Shown here in pieces: positions 1 through 11,728 of a DNA stretch of 64,000 nt. This DNA is from Pasteurellaceae bacterium (GTDB lineage: Bacteria; Pseudomonadota; Gammaproteobacteria; Enterobacterales; Pasteurellaceae). The position numbers and the translations under genes were made by a program. Within the stretch, counting starts at the first letter, position 1; every line of letters starts with the position of its first letter. Where the stretch lies: contig JAUNAB010000012.1 of the NCBI GenBank assembly GCA_030527795.1, forward strand, positions 1 to 64,000, given 5' to 3'. The notes under the pieces were generated by a model, which searched no databases, was not told the DNA's origin, and worked only from the letters and a program-made list of their open reading frames with translations.

Positions 1-56
1 CGAATTAACAACAAATGCCCACACAGATTGTCTGATAAATTGTTAAAGAACAAAAT
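1..56 (-). promoter_or_regulatory. boxA-type rRNA leader element at window edge
   Basis: Read on the minus strand, the bases just after tRNA-Pro contain TGTTCTTTAACA (41-52), matching the E. coli rrn boxA antitermination signal TGCTCTTTAACA. They continue with a stretch (about 16-40) nearly identical to the E. coli leader upstream of 16S rRNA. I infer that an rRNA operon begins just beyond the left edge, transcribed leftwards and probably continuous with the tRNA cluster. No rRNA itself lies inside the window. Confidence 0.6.
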
Positions 57-133
57 TGGTCGGCGAGATAGGATTTGAACCTACGACCCACTGGTCCCAA
101 ACCAGTTGCGCTACCAAGCTGCGCTACTCGCCG
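57..133 (-). tRNA. tRNA-Pro (anticodon TGG)
   Basis: The 77-nt cloverleaf is almost identical to E. coli proM, with anticodon loop TTTGGGA, T-loop GTTCAAATC and an encoded CCA end. It is the last of three leftward tRNAs; E. coli groups argX-hisR-leuT-proM in the same order, and here no tRNA-Leu is present. Confidence 0.95.
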
Positions 134-152
134 ATTACTCACTTTTAATGAG

Positions 153-229
153 TGGGGTGGCTAATGGGATTCGAACCCACGACAACTGGAATCACAATCC
201 AGGGCTCTACCAACTGAGCTATAGCCACC
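153..229 (-). tRNA. tRNA-His (anticodon GTG)
   Basis: A cloverleaf with anticodon loop ATTGTGATT, encoded CCA and the extra 5' G(-1) opposite C73 that is typical of tRNA-His. It is the middle member of the Arg-His-Pro cluster. Confidence 0.95.
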
Positions 230-253
230 ATATTTCAGTTTCTTACATTGACC

Positions 254-330
<77 letters not shown>

Positions 331-352
331 TCAATGCGTCGTTGCGGGGCGT

Positions 353-380
353 ATTATAAAGATTTTGCGATCCTTGTCTA
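353..380 (-). promoter_or_regulatory. Promoter of the tRNA-Arg/His/Pro cluster
   Basis: On the minus strand there is a -35 box TAGACA (375-380), a 16-nt spacer and a perfect -10 box TATAAT (353-358). A GC-rich discriminator (ACGCCCCGC) follows, the kind found at stringently controlled stable-RNA promoters. Confidence 0.75.
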
Positions 381-498
381 GCGTTTTTTGCAAAAAATTG
401 CATTTTTTTATTTGATAGATTGCATTTTATGCAAAATGTTGAATTTTTAACTTCATTTAGCTGTTTTATCCATCAACGTTAAAAACCGCGGTCAAGAT

Positions 499-1620
499 TT
501 ACTTCAAATTTTTCGCTTTATTTACACGGCGACGATGGCGACGTAACCAACGGGTAATCCGCCAAGCACGTGTAATTGAATAAAAATAAAGAAAAAATAA
601 ACAAATGAATAGAATAAACATAATCCATTCATTGATGTAATAAACTTCACCTAAAATACCAAAACCTGCACATAGTGCCGCAACAAATGTAATTAACATA
701 AAGGCTTGGCGATGAGTTAGCCCTGCTCTCACCATTAAATGATGAACGTGTAAACGATCGGGGCGGAACGGGCTTTTCCCTTTGCGTAAACGGCGATAAA
801 TGATCGCGACCATATCAATCAACGGAATTGCGATAATCCAAAGTGCCGTAACAGGATTCATTGGATGCCCTTTGCCTTGTGTACTCAATAGCAAGATCCA
901 AATAATGGTGAAACCAATCAGCGTACTACCGCTATCTCCCATAAAAACTTTGTATTTTTTGCCAAATGGAATACATAGATTAAACATTGCGTAAGGCAAA
1001 ATAGCTACAATAAGTGCAAAACACCAGATGGCTAGATCCCATTGATTATCCATTGCTAATAAAATGCCCACACCCGCAAAGGCAACGCTTGATAAACCAC
1101 CGAGCAAGCCATCAATTCCATCGATCATATTAAACGCATTGATGATCGCAATGGTTGCAAATACAGTGATAATTGTACCGATCGCACCTAATGATATTTG
1201 GAATGGCCCGATAATCTGCCCCAAATGCTCTAAGGATAAACGTCCATAATAGATCATCATTACCGCTAGTACGGCTTGAATACCTGCCCGCAAAAATGGG
1301 CTAATGTCAAAACGATCGTCTAATACCCCAATCGCAAGCAGCACAAATACACTGAATAAATACAGTTGTGGTAATTTAGTTTGATCCCATTGCAATAAAT
1401 AAAAGCACAGATTGCCTACAAATAATGAAATTCCACCAATAAGAGGAATTGCCCCTTGGTGACGTTTACGATAATTTGGTTTATCCACTAAACCCACTTT
1501 GATTGCGATAGGTCTTGCGATCACAATCGTTGCAAACGCAGCGAGAAACGTTAAAATAAGATTAAGCCACATAGTCTTAAATGCCGCCCAAATAAGTGAT
1601 AATTGCTTTAAGAATAACAT
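499..1620 (-). CDS. wecA: Undecaprenyl-phosphate N-acetylglucosaminyl-1-phosphate transferase
   Basis: This membrane enzyme moves GlcNAc-1-phosphate from UDP-GlcNAc to undecaprenyl phosphate, starting polysaccharide chains such as enterobacterial common antigen or O-antigen. It has about eleven hydrophobic segments and the family landmarks GLVDKPNYRKRHQG (residues 43-56), DDRFD (101-105), NAFNMIDGIDG (161-171), FMGDSGS (226-232) and the H-x-H-H motif at 291-294, all close to E. coli WecA. The stretch before Met17 lacks a counterpart in relatives, so translation could instead start at Met17 (position 1572); neither start has a strong ribosome binding site. It stands alone, divergent from hemL, with an ACCGCGGT element just past its stop. 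Confidence 0.93.
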   Translation of the reverse strand: MLFLKQLSLIWAAFKTMWLNLILTFLAAFATIVIARPIAIKVGLVDKPNYRKRHQGAIPLIGGISLFVGNLCFYLLQWDQTKLPQLYLFSVFVLLAIGVLDDRFDISPFLRAGIQAVLAVMMIYYGRLSLEHLGQIIGPFQISLGAIGTIITVFATIAIINAFNMIDGIDGLLGGLSSVAFAGVGILLAMDNQWDLAIWCFALIVAILPYAMFNLCIPFGKKYKVFMGDSGSTLIGFTIIWILLLSTQGKGHPMNPVTALWIIAIPLIDMVAIIYRRLRKGKSPFRPDRLHVHHLMVRAGLTHRQAFMLITFVAALCAGFGILGEVYYINEWIMFILFICLFFLYFYSITRAWRITRWLRRHRRRVNKAKNLK

Positions 1621-1717
1621 AATCCATCAAGCTGCACATAATATTTTTAGAAATTTGACTGCTTTTTGCAGTACAATAACACAGCTTTAATGAGCTTTTG
1701 ATAACAAGGATTTTTTT

Positions 1718-3010
1718 ATGAGTAATTCAGCACAGTTATTTGAACGCGCACAACGCGTTATTCCTGGTGGCGTTAACTCGCCTGTTCGTGCGTTCAATAG
1801 CGTAGGAGGAACGCCCGTTTTTATTAGTAAAGCCAAAGGGGCGTATATTTATGACGATGATGGCAAAGCCTATATTGATTATGTAGGTTCTTGGGGACCG
1901 ATGGTTCTTGGGCATAATCACCCTGCTATTTTGACCGCGGTCAAAAATAGTGCTGAAAATGGTTTGAGCTTTGGCGCCCCTACCGCCAAAGAAATAGAGT
2001 TAGCCGAATTGGTTTGTCAATTAATTCCGTCAATTGAAATGGTGCGAATGGTAAGCTCTGGCACCGAAGCGACAATGTCGGCGATTCGCCTTGCCCGCGG
2101 TTATACTCAGCGAGATAAAATCATCAAATTTGAAGGCTGTTATCACGGTCATTCCGACAGCCTATTAGTAAAAGCAGGGTCTGGGGCATTAAGTTTAGGG
2201 CAGCCTAACTCTCCAGGTGTGCCTGCAGACTTTGCCAAACACACATTAACTTGTACTTACAACGATTTATCTTCTGTTCAGCAGACCTTTGAACAATTTC
2301 CTGATGAAATCGCCTGTATTATTGTAGAACCTGTAGCGGGGAATATGAATTGCGTTCCCCCTAAAGGTGGCTTTTTGCAAGGCTTACGCCAATTATGCGA
2401 TCAATATGGTGCATTGCTAATCATTGATGAAGTGATGACTGGATTTCGCGTGGCATTAGGTGGCGCACAATCCTACTATGGCATAACCCCTGATCTCACG
2501 TGCTTAGGCAAAATCATTGGTGGCGGTATGCCTGTTGGTGCCTTTGGGGGCAAAAAAGCCATTATGCAATATATTGCACCAATAGGCCCTGTTTACCAAG
2601 CTGGCACGCTATCGGGCAATCCAATTGCGATGAGTGCAGGCTTGGCTTGTTTAACCGAATTAAAAAAAGACGGCAATGAACAACACCTTGCCGAACTGAC
2701 TGCACAACTTGCTCAAGGACTTAAAGCTCTTGCCGATAAGCACCAGATCCCATTTTGTGTTAATTATGTTGGCGGAATGTTTGGTTTATTCTTTACCGAT
2801 CAAGCACAAGTAAACTGTTACCAAGATGTGATGCGTTGTAATGTAGAAAGATTCAAACAATTCTTTCATTTAATGCTTGAACAAGGGATCTATCTTGCCC
2901 CATCAGCATTTGAAGCAGGATTTATGTCCCTTGCTCATACGCAACAAGATATTGAAAAAACCTTGCAAGCTGCGGATTATGCCTTTGCACAACTGGCTCA
3001 AGGTAAATAA
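1718..3010 (+). CDS. hemL: Glutamate-1-semialdehyde 2,1-aminomutase
   Basis: A PLP enzyme converting glutamate-1-semialdehyde to 5-aminolevulinate in the C5 pathway to tetrapyrroles. At 430 aa it has the normal length. Visible landmarks are SSGTEA (113-118), CYHGH (141-145), DEVMTGFR (237-244) and the PLP-binding Lys265 in [18 protein letters not shown] perfect 18-bp palindrome built on the ACCGCGGT element lies inside the coding sequence at 1929-1946 (residues LTAVK). A small zinc-ribbon gene follows two bases after the stop and probably shares its transcript. Confidence 0.97.
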   Translation: MSNSAQLFERAQRVIPGGVNSPVRAFNSVGGTPVFISKAKGAYIYDDDGKAYIDYVGSWGPMVLGHNHPAILTAVKNSAENGLSFGAPTAKEIELAELVCQLIPSIEMVRMVSSGTEATMSAIRLARGYTQRDKIIKFEGCYHGHSDSLLVKAGSGALSLGQPNSPGVPADFAKHTLTCTYNDLSSVQQTFEQFPDEIACIIVEPVAGNMNCVPPKGGFLQGLRQLCDQYGALLIIDEVMTGFRVALGGAQSYYGITPDLTCLGKIIGGGMPVGAFGGKKAIMQYIAPIGPVYQAGTLSGNPIAMSAGLACLTELKKDGNEQHLAELTAQLAQGLKALADKHQIPFCVNYVGGMFGLFFTDQAQVNCYQDVMRCNVERFKQFFHLMLEQGIYLAPSAFEAGFMSLAHTQQDIEKTLQAADYAFAQLAQGK

Positions 3011-3012
3011 TA

Positions 3013-3243
3013 ATGGCATTACAACGTTGCCCAGATTGTTGCACAAAAATAAGTCAGTCGGCTCAAATTTGTCCGCATTGTGGTTTCCAGTTTGATCAAG
3101 CAAGTCTTGATAAATTGCGAATGCTTCAACAGCAACGTTATCAACAAAACCAAGAAATAAACCGTCAATCCACAAAAATTCAGCTTATTTGGCTCATTAT
3201 CTTTGCCTTAGTGATTGGCATTACAGCTTGTTGGATAAATTAA
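3013..3243 (+). CDS. Small zinc-ribbon membrane protein of unknown function
   Basis: A 76-aa protein with two Cys pairs at the N-terminus (CPDC at 6-9 and CPHC at 20-23) forming a probable zinc ribbon. A charged Gln-rich linker follows, then one hydrophobic segment (about 58-75) at the C-terminus. This suggests a membrane-anchored zinc-ribbon protein with the ribbon in the cytoplasm. It starts two bases after the hemL stop and ends just before a dyad terminator, so it is likely the second gene of a hemL operon. I do not recognise a function. Confidence 0.8.
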   Translation: MALQRCPDCCTKISQSAQICPHCGFQFDQASLDKLRMLQQQRYQQNQEINRQSTKIQLIWLIIFALVIGITACWIN

Positions 3244-3246
3244 GCC

Positions 3247-3290
3247 CAAACCGCGGTCAAAAAAACCATTGATTTTTAGACCGCGGTTTT
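3247..3290 (+). terminator. Dyad terminator made of two inverted ACCGCGGT elements
   Basis: AAACCGCGGTCAAAAA faces TTTTTAGACCGCGGTTTT across a short loop, and the hairpin ends in a T run. It falls directly after the hemL/zinc-ribbon pair. Confidence 0.7.
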
Positions 3291-3337
3291 TAGCTATCAC
3301 ATCATCTTGTATTTTATACTGAATTTTTCTTAAATCT

Positions 3338-3357
3338 TAGCGTAATTTACGCTATGA
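3338..3357 (+). promoter_or_regulatory. Palindrome over a candidate -10 box upstream of dnaB
   Basis: TAGCGTAATTTACGCTA (3338-3354) is a perfect 8+1+8 inverted repeat that overlaps a possible -10 box TATGAT (3353-3358), 33 bp before the dnaB start. It could be an operator; no -35 box is convincing. Confidence 0.35.
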
Positions 3358-3390
3358 TATGGTCTTATTTGACGTTCAAAAGGCAGGGTT

Positions 3391-4788
3391 ATGGCTCAGG
3401 CATATTCACATTCAAAGGATAAAAAAACGCGAGAAGTTGACATTCCGCCCCATTCAATTGAAGCAGAACAAGCAGTTCTGGGTGGAATTTTGCTTGAAAA
3501 TCGGCATTGGGAAAATGTTATTGAGCAAGTGATCGCTGATGATTTTTATACCGCAGCACACCGTTTAATTTTTATTGAAATTGAACAGCTTATGAAGCAA
3601 AACAAGCCTGTTGATTTGTTGACAATGGATCAAGCCTTAAAAAATAAAGGCATTTTAGATGATATCGGTGGCTTTGCTTATTTAGCCGAATTGTCAAAAA
3701 ATACGCCAAGTGCTGCGAACATCATTGCTTACGCGGAAATTGTGCGTGAAAAAGCCATTCTGCGTGAATTAATCAGTGTGAGTAATAACATTGCACAACG
3801 GGCTTATTTGCCGAAAGAGAAAAATATTAAGCAAATTTTAGATGATTCCGAACGCGAGATTTTTCAAATTGCAGAAAAACGCACCAAAAGCAATGAAGGG
3901 CCTGAAAATGTACTCTCGGTGTTAGAACGCACCATTAACAAAATTGAGTTACTTTCTAACTCAAACGATCACGGCGGCATTACGGGCGTCACCACAGGAT
4001 TTATTGATTTAGATAAGAAAACTTCGGGGTTACAACCGTCTGATTTAATTATTGTCGCTGCCCGTCCGTCAATGGGGAAAACGACTTTTGCGATGAACCT
4101 ATGTGAAAATGCAATGTTAGCGTCAGAAAAACCAGTCTTGGTTTTTAGCTTAGAAATGCCCGCGGATCAAATTATGATGCGGATGATTTCGTCATTATCA
4201 CGGATAGACCAAACACGTTTGCGTACAGGTCAAGTAAAAAGCGATGATGATTGGAACAAAATCAATAGCACAATGGCTATGCTAGTCAATCGCCCTAATT
4301 TATACATTGACGATAGTGCTGGGCTAACACCAACCGAATTGCGTTCACGCGCACGCCGAGTATATCGTGAAAACAATGGGTTAAGTTTAATTATGGTAGA
4401 TTATCTGCAATTAATGCGAGCGCCAGGTTTTGACAATCGTACCCTTGAAATTGCGGAAATTTCTCGTTCATTAAAATCCTTAGCCAAAGAGCTGGAAGTG
4501 CCTGTTGTGGCACTCTCGCAGTTAAATCGTACCTTAGAAAACCGCACCGATAAACGCCCAGTGAACTCAGACTTGCGTGAATCGGGATCTATTGAGCAAG
4601 ATGCAGATTTAATTATGTTTATTTACCGCGATGAAGTTTATAATGACACCACAGAAGATAATCGCAACTTAGCCGAAATTATTATTGGTAAACAGCGTAA
4701 TGGTCCGATAGGTCGGGTTTATTTGAACTTTGAAGGGCAATATTCTCGCTTTAATAATTCCCATAGACAATATCAAGATGAATTTTAA
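3391..4788 (+). CDS. dnaB: Replicative DNA helicase DnaB
   Basis: The hexameric replicative helicase. The 465-aa chain has the N-terminal primase-interaction domain (about 16-120, beginning [16 protein letters not shown]), a linker, and a RecA-like core. The core carries Walker [10 protein letters not shown] (224-232), a Walker B strand near [12 protein letters not shown] and the arginine-finger region near GKQRNGPIG. No intein interrupts it. The stop codon overlaps the alr start (TAATG), indicating translational coupling with alr; dnaB-alr is a common gammaproteobacterial pair. Confidence 0.98.
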   Translation: MAQAYSHSKDKKTREVDIPPHSIEAEQAVLGGILLENRHWENVIEQVIADDFYTAAHRLIFIEIEQLMKQNKPVDLLTMDQALKNKGILDDIGGFAYLAELSKNTPSAANIIAYAEIVREKAILRELISVSNNIAQRAYLPKEKNIKQILDDSEREIFQIAEKRTKSNEGPENVLSVLERTINKIELLSNSNDHGGITGVTTGFIDLDKKTSGLQPSDLIIVAARPSMGKTTFAMNLCENAMLASEKPVLVFSLEMPADQIMMRMISSLSRIDQTRLRTGQVKSDDDWNKINSTMAMLVNRPNLYIDDSAGLTPTELRSRARRVYRENNGLSLIMVDYLQLMRAPGFDNRTLEIAEISRSLKSLAKELEVPVVALSQLNRTLENRTDKRPVNSDLRESGSIEQDADLIMFIYRDEVYNDTTEDNRNLAEIIIGKQRNGPIGRVYLNFEGQYSRFNNSHRQYQDEF

Positions 4789-5867
4789 TGATGAAAGCAG
4801 CAACCGTAAAAATCAGTTCAAGTGCATTACGACACAATATCAGTAAAATCAAGCAACGTGCGCCACAAAGTAAAATTATCGCGATCGTCAAAGCCAATGC
4901 CTATGGGCACGGAATTGATTTTGTTGCTAAAGTACTCGGCAATTTAGTTGACTGTTTTGGCGTAGCCCGTTTAGAAGAAGCCCTAAGTTTACGTGCTCAA
5001 GGTATCACTCAACCTATTTTGCTATTAGAAGGCTTTTTCGCTGCACAGGATTTACCGATTTTAGCCGTGAATAATATTCAAACCGTTGTTCATACTCCTG
5101 AGCAATTATCTGCCCTACAACAAGCCACATTACCTAATCCAATCAAAGTTTGGCTAAAAATTGATACAGGTATGCACCGTTTAGGCGTTCATCTCAATCA
5201 AGTAGATGCATTTTATCAAGCATTACAGGCTTGTCCGAACGTGGCAAATGAAATTGGTTTTGTCAGTCATTTCAGCCGAGCAGATGAAATCACTTGCGAT
5301 TATACCGAATTACAACTTGAACGCTTTTTAGACATCATGAAAGATAAACAAGGCGAACGTAGCATTGCGGCATCAGGCGGTATTTTATTTTGGCCCGACT
5401 CACATTTAGATTGGATTCGCCCTGGGATTATTATGTACGGCGTTTCACCAACCCATACTCCAGCACAGATTTATGGGCTTGAACCTGTGATGACGCTCAC
5501 TTCATCGCTTATTGCTGTTCGGGAGCATCAAGCGGGTGAGCCTGTTGGCTATGGTGGCATTTGGATCAGCGAAAAAGACACTAAAATCGGCGTGGTCGCC
5601 ATTGGTTATGGCGATGGGTATCCGCGAAATATTCCCATTGGCACGCCTGTTTATCTCAATGGTCGCCGAGTGCCGATTGTCGGTCGTGTATCAATGGATA
5701 TGATAACCGTCGATCTCGGCTTACATGGTCAAGATCAGGTTGGTGATGAAGTGATTTTATGGGGCAAAGAATTACCAGTAGAAGAAATTGCACAAATGAC
5801 TGGCATTTTAAGTTATGAACTGATTACTAAACTTACCCCACGTGTAATTACCGAATACATTGACTAA
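4788..5867 (+). CDS. alr: Alanine racemase
   Basis: A PLP enzyme that interconverts L- and D-alanine for peptidoglycan. The PLP lysine is in VKANAYGHG (Lys35 from the first Met) and the second catalytic residue, a Tyr, lies in the MYGVSP stretch around residue 253. The length (359 aa) is normal. Two adjacent ATG codons (4788 and 4791) are possible starts; the first overlaps the dnaB stop by one base. Confidence 0.96.
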   Translation: MMKAATVKISSSALRHNISKIKQRAPQSKIIAIVKANAYGHGIDFVAKVLGNLVDCFGVARLEEALSLRAQGITQPILLLEGFFAAQDLPILAVNNIQTVVHTPEQLSALQQATLPNPIKVWLKIDTGMHRLGVHLNQVDAFYQALQACPNVANEIGFVSHFSRADEITCDYTELQLERFLDIMKDKQGERSIAASGGILFWPDSHLDWIRPGIIMYGVSPTHTPAQIYGLEPVMTLTSSLIAVREHQAGEPVGYGGIWISEKDTKIGVVAIGYGDGYPRNIPIGTPVYLNGRRVPIVGRVSMDMITVDLGLHGQDQVGDEVILWGKELPVEEIAQMTGILSYELITKLTPRVITEYID

Positions 5868-5955
5868 AAAATGGCGGCTTTTTTTGACCGCGGTTTTGTC
5901 AGATACCGAGGTCAGAAATACAAGATTTTTATAATTAATAAACTGGAGAAACACA

Positions 5956-7605
5956 ATGAAAAATATCAATCCAACAACCACTGCTGCTTGGCAAGCCTTG
6001 CAACAACACCATAATGATTTAAGCAATACAACCATTCAAGATTTATTCCAACAAGAACCCAATCGTTTTGCAGATTATTCACTAAATTTTAATGATGAAA
6101 TGTTAGTGGATTATTCTAAAAATCGTATTAATCAACAAACACTAAATCTATTGCGTCAATTAGCTGAACAATGCGGTTTAGCTGAAGCGATTGAGGATAT
6201 GTTTACAGGCAAAAAAATTAATCGTACCGAAAATCGCGCAGTATTGCATACCGCATTGCGTAATCGTGCAAATACACCTGTTCTAGTTGATGGCAACGAC
6301 GTGATGCCTGAAGTCAATGCCGTATTAGCAAAAATGAAATCCTTTAGTCAACGTGTTATTTCGGGCGAATGGGAAGGTTATACAGGCAAAGCGATTACGG
6401 ATGTCGTCAATATTGGCATCGGTGGTTCAGATTTAGGCCCTTATATGGTGACCGAAGCATTACGTCCATATAAAAACCATTTAACAATGCACTTTGTGTC
6501 TAACGTAGATGGCACACACATTGCAGAGGTGTTGAAAAAAACCAACCCTGAAACCACGCTCTTTTTAGTTGCCTCAAAAACCTTTACAACTCAAGAAACA
6601 ATGACTAATGCACAATCTGCGCGCGAATGGTTCTTAGCCAGTGCGAAAGATGAAACGCAGATTGCAAAACACTTTGTGGCACTTTCAACGAATGCACAAG
6701 AAGTAGAAAAATTTGGTATTGATACCAACAATATGTTTGAATTCTGGGATTGGGTTGGCGGACGCTACTCGCTTTGGTCAGCTATCGGATTATCAATCGC
6801 ATTATCCATTGGGTTTGAAAACTTTGAGCAATTACTTAGTGGCGCACACGAAATGGATAAACATTTTCGTCATACCGCGGTTGAAAAAAATATTCCATTA
6901 ACCCTAGCCTTAGTTGGTCTTTGGAACTGCAATTTCTTAGGTGCGGAAACCGAAGCGATTTTACCTTATGACCAATATTTACACCGTTTTGCCGCCTATT
7001 TCCAACAAGGCAATATGGAGTCTAATGGTAAATATGTGGGGCGTGATGGCAAAGTTATTCGTGACTACCAAACAGGTCCAATTATTTGGGGCGAACCTGG
7101 TACTAACGGGCAACACGCGTTTTACCAATTAATTCATCAAGGTACAACATTAATTCCTTGTGATTTTATTGCACCAGCACAAAGCCATAATCCATTATCG
7201 GATCACCACAATAAATTATTGTCCAATTTCTTTGCTCAAACTGAAGCCTTGGCTTTCGGCAAAACGCAACAAGAAGTTGAAGCTGAATTTTTAAAAGCAG
7301 GCAAAACCTTAGATGAAGTAAAAGACATTGTACCATTCAAAATCTTCCAAGGTAACCGCCCAACCAATTCAATTTTATTGCAAAAAATTACCCCTTTTAG
7401 TTTAGGAGCATTAATTGCAATGTATGAACATAAGATCTTTGTGCAAGGGATTTTATTCAATATCTACAGTTTTGACCAATGGGGAGTAGAGTTAGGAAAA
7501 CAGCTGGCTAACCGCATTTTACCAGAGCTAGTTGGCAATGAGAAAATTGCGAGCCACGATAGCTCCACAAATGGATTAATCAATCAATTTAAAGCTTGGC
7601 GTTAG
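5956..7605 (+). CDS. pgi: Glucose-6-phosphate isomerase
   Basis: Interconverts glucose-6-phosphate and fructose-6-phosphate in glycolysis and gluconeogenesis. The 549-aa length and the blocks [11 protein letters not shown], the [14 protein letters not shown] signature, QGNMESNGK (catalytic Glu region) and [11 protein letters not shown] are typical of bacterial PGI. It has a good ribosome binding site (CTGGAGAAAC) and stands alone between a dyad element and a bidirectional terminator shared with prs. Confidence 0.97.
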   Translation: MKNINPTTTAAWQALQQHHNDLSNTTIQDLFQQEPNRFADYSLNFNDEMLVDYSKNRINQQTLNLLRQLAEQCGLAEAIEDMFTGKKINRTENRAVLHTALRNRANTPVLVDGNDVMPEVNAVLAKMKSFSQRVISGEWEGYTGKAITDVVNIGIGGSDLGPYMVTEALRPYKNHLTMHFVSNVDGTHIAEVLKKTNPETTLFLVASKTFTTQETMTNAQSAREWFLASAKDETQIAKHFVALSTNAQEVEKFGIDTNNMFEFWDWVGGRYSLWSAIGLSIALSIGFENFEQLLSGAHEMDKHFRHTAVEKNIPLTLALVGLWNCNFLGAETEAILPYDQYLHRFAAYFQQGNMESNGKYVGRDGKVIRDYQTGPIIWGEPGTNGQHAFYQLIHQGTTLIPCDFIAPAQSHNPLSDHHNKLLSNFFAQTEALAFGKTQQEVEAEFLKAGKTLDEVKDIVPFKIFQGNRPTNSILLQKITPFSLGALIAMYEHKIFVQGILFNIYSFDQWGVELGKQLANRILPELVGNEKIASHDSSTNGLINQFKAWR

Positions 7606-7616
7606 TCAGCAAAATA

Positions 7617-7645
7617 AAAGCCGTCCTGTTAGACGGCTTTTTAGC
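7617..7645. terminator. Bidirectional terminator between pgi and prs
   Basis: The hairpin AAAAGCCGTC / GACGGCTTTT has A and T runs on its two sides, so it can serve both converging genes. Confidence 0.8.
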
Positions 7646-7657
7646 ATAAAATAACTT

Positions 7658-8605
7658 CTAATTAAACATTGCAGAAATAGACTCTTCGTTACTAATACGG
7701 CGAATCGCTTCGGCTAACATCGTTGATAGACTTAATACACGCACTTTACCTAATGCTTTCATTTCAGGGCTTAATGGAATGGTATCTGTGACCACAATTT
7801 CATCAATCACGTTACTTGCTAGATTTGTTGCGGCGGCACCTGAGAATACAGCGTGAGTCGCATAAGCAAATACACGTTTTGCACCACGTTCTTTTAATGC
7901 TTCTGCGGCTTTACATAATGTTCCACCCGTGTCGATCATATCATCAACTAAGATACAATCACGATCTTTTACATCACCGATAATATGCATTACCTGAGCC
8001 ACATTCGCTTTTGGACGACGTTTATCAATGATCGCCATATCGCTATCATTTAACAATTTCGCTACCGCACGCGCACGTACTACCCCACCGATATCTGGCG
8101 AAACCACGATCGGATTTTCTAAATCCATTTTTTTCAGAATATCGTCAATTAATACTGGTGAACCGAATACATTATCAACAGGCACATCAAAGAAACCTTG
8201 AATTTGTTCAGCGTGTAAATCACAGGTTAACACTCGGTCAATCCCAACACTTGATAAGAAATCTGCAATCACTTTAGCCGTAATCGGTACACGAGCAGAA
8301 CGCACTCGGCGATCTTGACGTGCATAACCAAAATAAGGAATGACCGCGGTAATCCGCCCTGCAGAGGCACGACGAAGCGCATCGACCATAACAATTAATT
8401 CCATTAAATTATCATTAGTTGGTGCACAAGTAGATTGAATAATGAAAACATCACAACCACGCACATTTTCATTGATTTGGACTTGAATCTCTCCATCGCT
8501 AAAGCGTCCTACTGTAGCATCGCCCAAAGAAAGATAAAGACGCTCAGAAATTCGTTTAGCAAGTTCTGGTGTAGCATTCCCAGCAAAGAGTTTTATGTCA
8601 GGCAT
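7658..8605 (-). CDS. prs: Ribose-phosphate pyrophosphokinase (PRPP synthase)
   Basis: Makes PRPP from ribose-5-phosphate and ATP for nucleotides, His and Trp. The 315-aa protein starts [16 protein letters not shown] and carries the ATP/metal region [11 protein letters not shown], the flexible-loop region [14 protein letters not shown] and the PRPP-binding loop DDMIDTGGT. It lies 24 bp after ispE in the same direction, the lolB-ispE-prs order seen across gammaproteobacteria. Confidence 0.97.
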   Translation of the reverse strand: MPDIKLFAGNATPELAKRISERLYLSLGDATVGRFSDGEIQVQINENVRGCDVFIIQSTCAPTNDNLMELIVMVDALRRASAGRITAVIPYFGYARQDRRVRSARVPITAKVIADFLSSVGIDRVLTCDLHAEQIQGFFDVPVDNVFGSPVLIDDILKKMDLENPIVVSPDIGGVVRARAVAKLLNDSDMAIIDKRRPKANVAQVMHIIGDVKDRDCILVDDMIDTGGTLCKAAEALKERGAKRVFAYATHAVFSGAAATNLASNVIDEIVVTDTIPLSPEMKALGKVRVLSLSTMLAEAIRRISNEESISAMFN

Positions 8606-8629
8606 TTTATTGTTAACCTCAGGTAGTTA

Positions 8630-9541
8630 TTATGAAAAAGAAATTGATTTCGCTAATTGATTTAGCATTGTATGCAGTGGCGATTGACTCACCCCTTGTG
8701 CAACAAAACCGGTAAATTCAGGGGGGGCGATATTGAGAATATGCTGTGCAGATTCAGGATCATCAAATTCCGCAAAGACGCAAGTCCCCGTTCCTGTTAA
8801 CCTTGCAGGTGCATATTGTAACAACCAGTTGAGCAAATTATCAACAGCAGGATAATGTTTACGTACAATTTTCTCGCAATCATTATAAAAAGGTTGTTGA
8901 AGAAGTTCATCTAAACTGCGTTTTGGGGTATTACGCGTTAAATTAGGATCGGCAAAGATTTTCGCAGTGGCAATGTGAGCGTGCAACGGTTTCATAACCA
9001 AATAGGTTTTCTCTGGCACACAACAATAGATCATTTTCTCCCCAACCCCTTCAGCGAAAGCCGTTTTACCGCGGACAAAAATGGGAACGTCAGCCCCTAA
9101 TTGCAGACCTAATTCAGCCAACTCATCTAAACTTAATTGAGTTTTCCATAAATAATTTAATGCTAATAAGGTTGTCGCAGCATTTGACGATCCGCCACCG
9201 ATACCACCGCCCATTGGCAACACTTTGTTTAATTGAATGCGTGCGCCGAACTGACAGCCTGTTTTCTGCTGTAATAGCGTTGCAGCACGATAAATCAGAT
9301 TATCTTCTAATTTCACATCAATTAGATTTGGACTAATGTCAATTTGAGCTGTTTTTGTAGGACAAATGGTCAGCTTATCGCCATAATCTAAAAATTGAAA
9401 TAAGGTTTGTAATTCGTGATAACCATCATCACGTTGTGCATTAATATATAAAAATAAATTTAATTTTGCAGGGCTAGGAAAACACAGCGTTTTCCCCTGT
9501 TCAACAAAAACCGCGGTCAAATTTTGCGTTGTTTTTTTCAT
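8630..9541 (-). CDS. ispE: 4-diphosphocytidyl-2-C-methyl-D-erythritol kinase
   Basis: A GHMP-family kinase of the MEP isoprenoid pathway. The [13 protein letters not shown] block and the ATP loop [15 protein letters not shown] identify it. I chose the ATG at 9541 (MKKTTQN), which overlaps the lolB stop as TAATG; an in-frame codon four residues upstream is less likely. Translational coupling to lolB follows from this overlap. An ACCGCGGTCAAA element lies in its first codons. Confidence 0.94.
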   Translation of the reverse strand: MKKTTQNLTAVFVEQGKTLCFPSPAKLNLFLYINAQRDDGYHELQTLFQFLDYGDKLTICPTKTAQIDISPNLIDVKLEDNLIYRAATLLQQKTGCQFGARIQLNKVLPMGGGIGGGSSNAATTLLALNYLWKTQLSLDELAELGLQLGADVPIFVRGKTAFAEGVGEKMIYCCVPEKTYLVMKPLHAHIATAKIFADPNLTRNTPKRSLDELLQQPFYNDCEKIVRKHYPAVDNLLNWLLQYAPARLTGTGTCVFAEFDDPESAQHILNIAPPEFTGFVAQGVSQSPLHTMLNQLAKSISFS

Positions 9542-10173
9542 TAGAACGCCCAATTTTCTACGCGAATTTTTAAGGTTTGATCGTGATTTTTTAATAAAAT
9601 ATCGCGTGGCAAGGCAGGTTCAGTTTGATGATAATTTAAATAATCTGCCGTCCATAGCGTACCATCTACTGGATAGCTGAAACTGGCTAAATAATGATTT
9701 GCTCCAACTTGATAATCCGCTCTCTCATCAGGTAACCCTTTTAACCAATTTACTAATTTTTCTAATGGCACATCCATTCCTATCAGATCACGCATTAACA
9801 TTTTTGCATCACTTTCTGAACGCTGATTGCCTTTATTATCAGATACGGTCATCACTTGGTTATGCATTTGCAAAGTTAAACTTGTGGCACTAATGGTTGA
9901 ATATAATTTTAGGGTGTAATTTTGCGGATTTTGAAATTGCCATTCAAAACGGCTTGAAAAGCGTTCTTTACTGCTGATATAGCCTAGCTGACCTAGGTTA
10001 TTATAGGCTTGAATTTTCTTTATTTTGGCCAAATGCTGCTGCCATTGTGCATCAGATTTATCAAGAAGTTGCACATTGTTCGGACGTTGCCCATCAATTT
10101 TGTCAACATCTAACGAACAAGCTGTTAGCATCAGGCTAGTCAGCAATATAGAAATAATCAGTTTATGTTTCAT
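9541..10173 (-). CDS. lolB: Outer-membrane lipoprotein insertion factor LolB
   Basis: LolB accepts lipoproteins from LolA and inserts them in the inner leaflet of the outer membrane. Starting at the ATG at 10173 gives a standard lipoprotein signal ([19 protein letters not shown]) with lipobox LTAC; a longer reading with 14 more residues is not signal-like. The body ([30 protein letters not shown]) matches the LolB fold family. It is coupled to ispE; lolA is encoded 3 kb away in this window. Confidence 0.92.
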   Translation of the reverse strand: MKHKLIISILLTSLMLTACSLDVDKIDGQRPNNVQLLDKSDAQWQQHLAKIKKIQAYNNLGQLGYISSKERFSSRFEWQFQNPQNYTLKLYSTISATSLTLQMHNQVMTVSDNKGNQRSESDAKMLMRDLIGMDVPLEKLVNWLKGLPDERADYQVGANHYLASFSYPVDGTLWTADYLNYHQTEPALPRDILLKNHDQTLKIRVENWAF

Positions 10174-10280
10174 AGGGTATCTAAAAAGAACGGCATCAAG
10201 CCTGAAAAAACGCACTTATTCTACGGATTTTTCATTAAGTAGTAAAGCCTTGCACAAACTAATTTTCAATCACCGTAAAC

Positions 10281-10309
10281 ACAAAAACGGCAGAATTTGC
10301 CGTTTTTGT
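10281..10309 (-). terminator. Terminator after serS
   Basis: The hairpin ACAAAAACGGCA / TTGCCGTTTTTGT has a T run on either strand and sits between serS and lolB. Confidence 0.75.
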
Positions 10310-10359
10310 TTGCAATCAAGACGTGCGGCTAAAACCGCGGATCTTTTTTCGTTTATTTT

Positions 10360-11664
<1,305 letters not shown>

Positions 11665-11728
11665 TTATTTTATGTTTAAATTATGCCATATTCTATAACG
11701 GATTAGCTTGAATGACAATTCAACTCCC

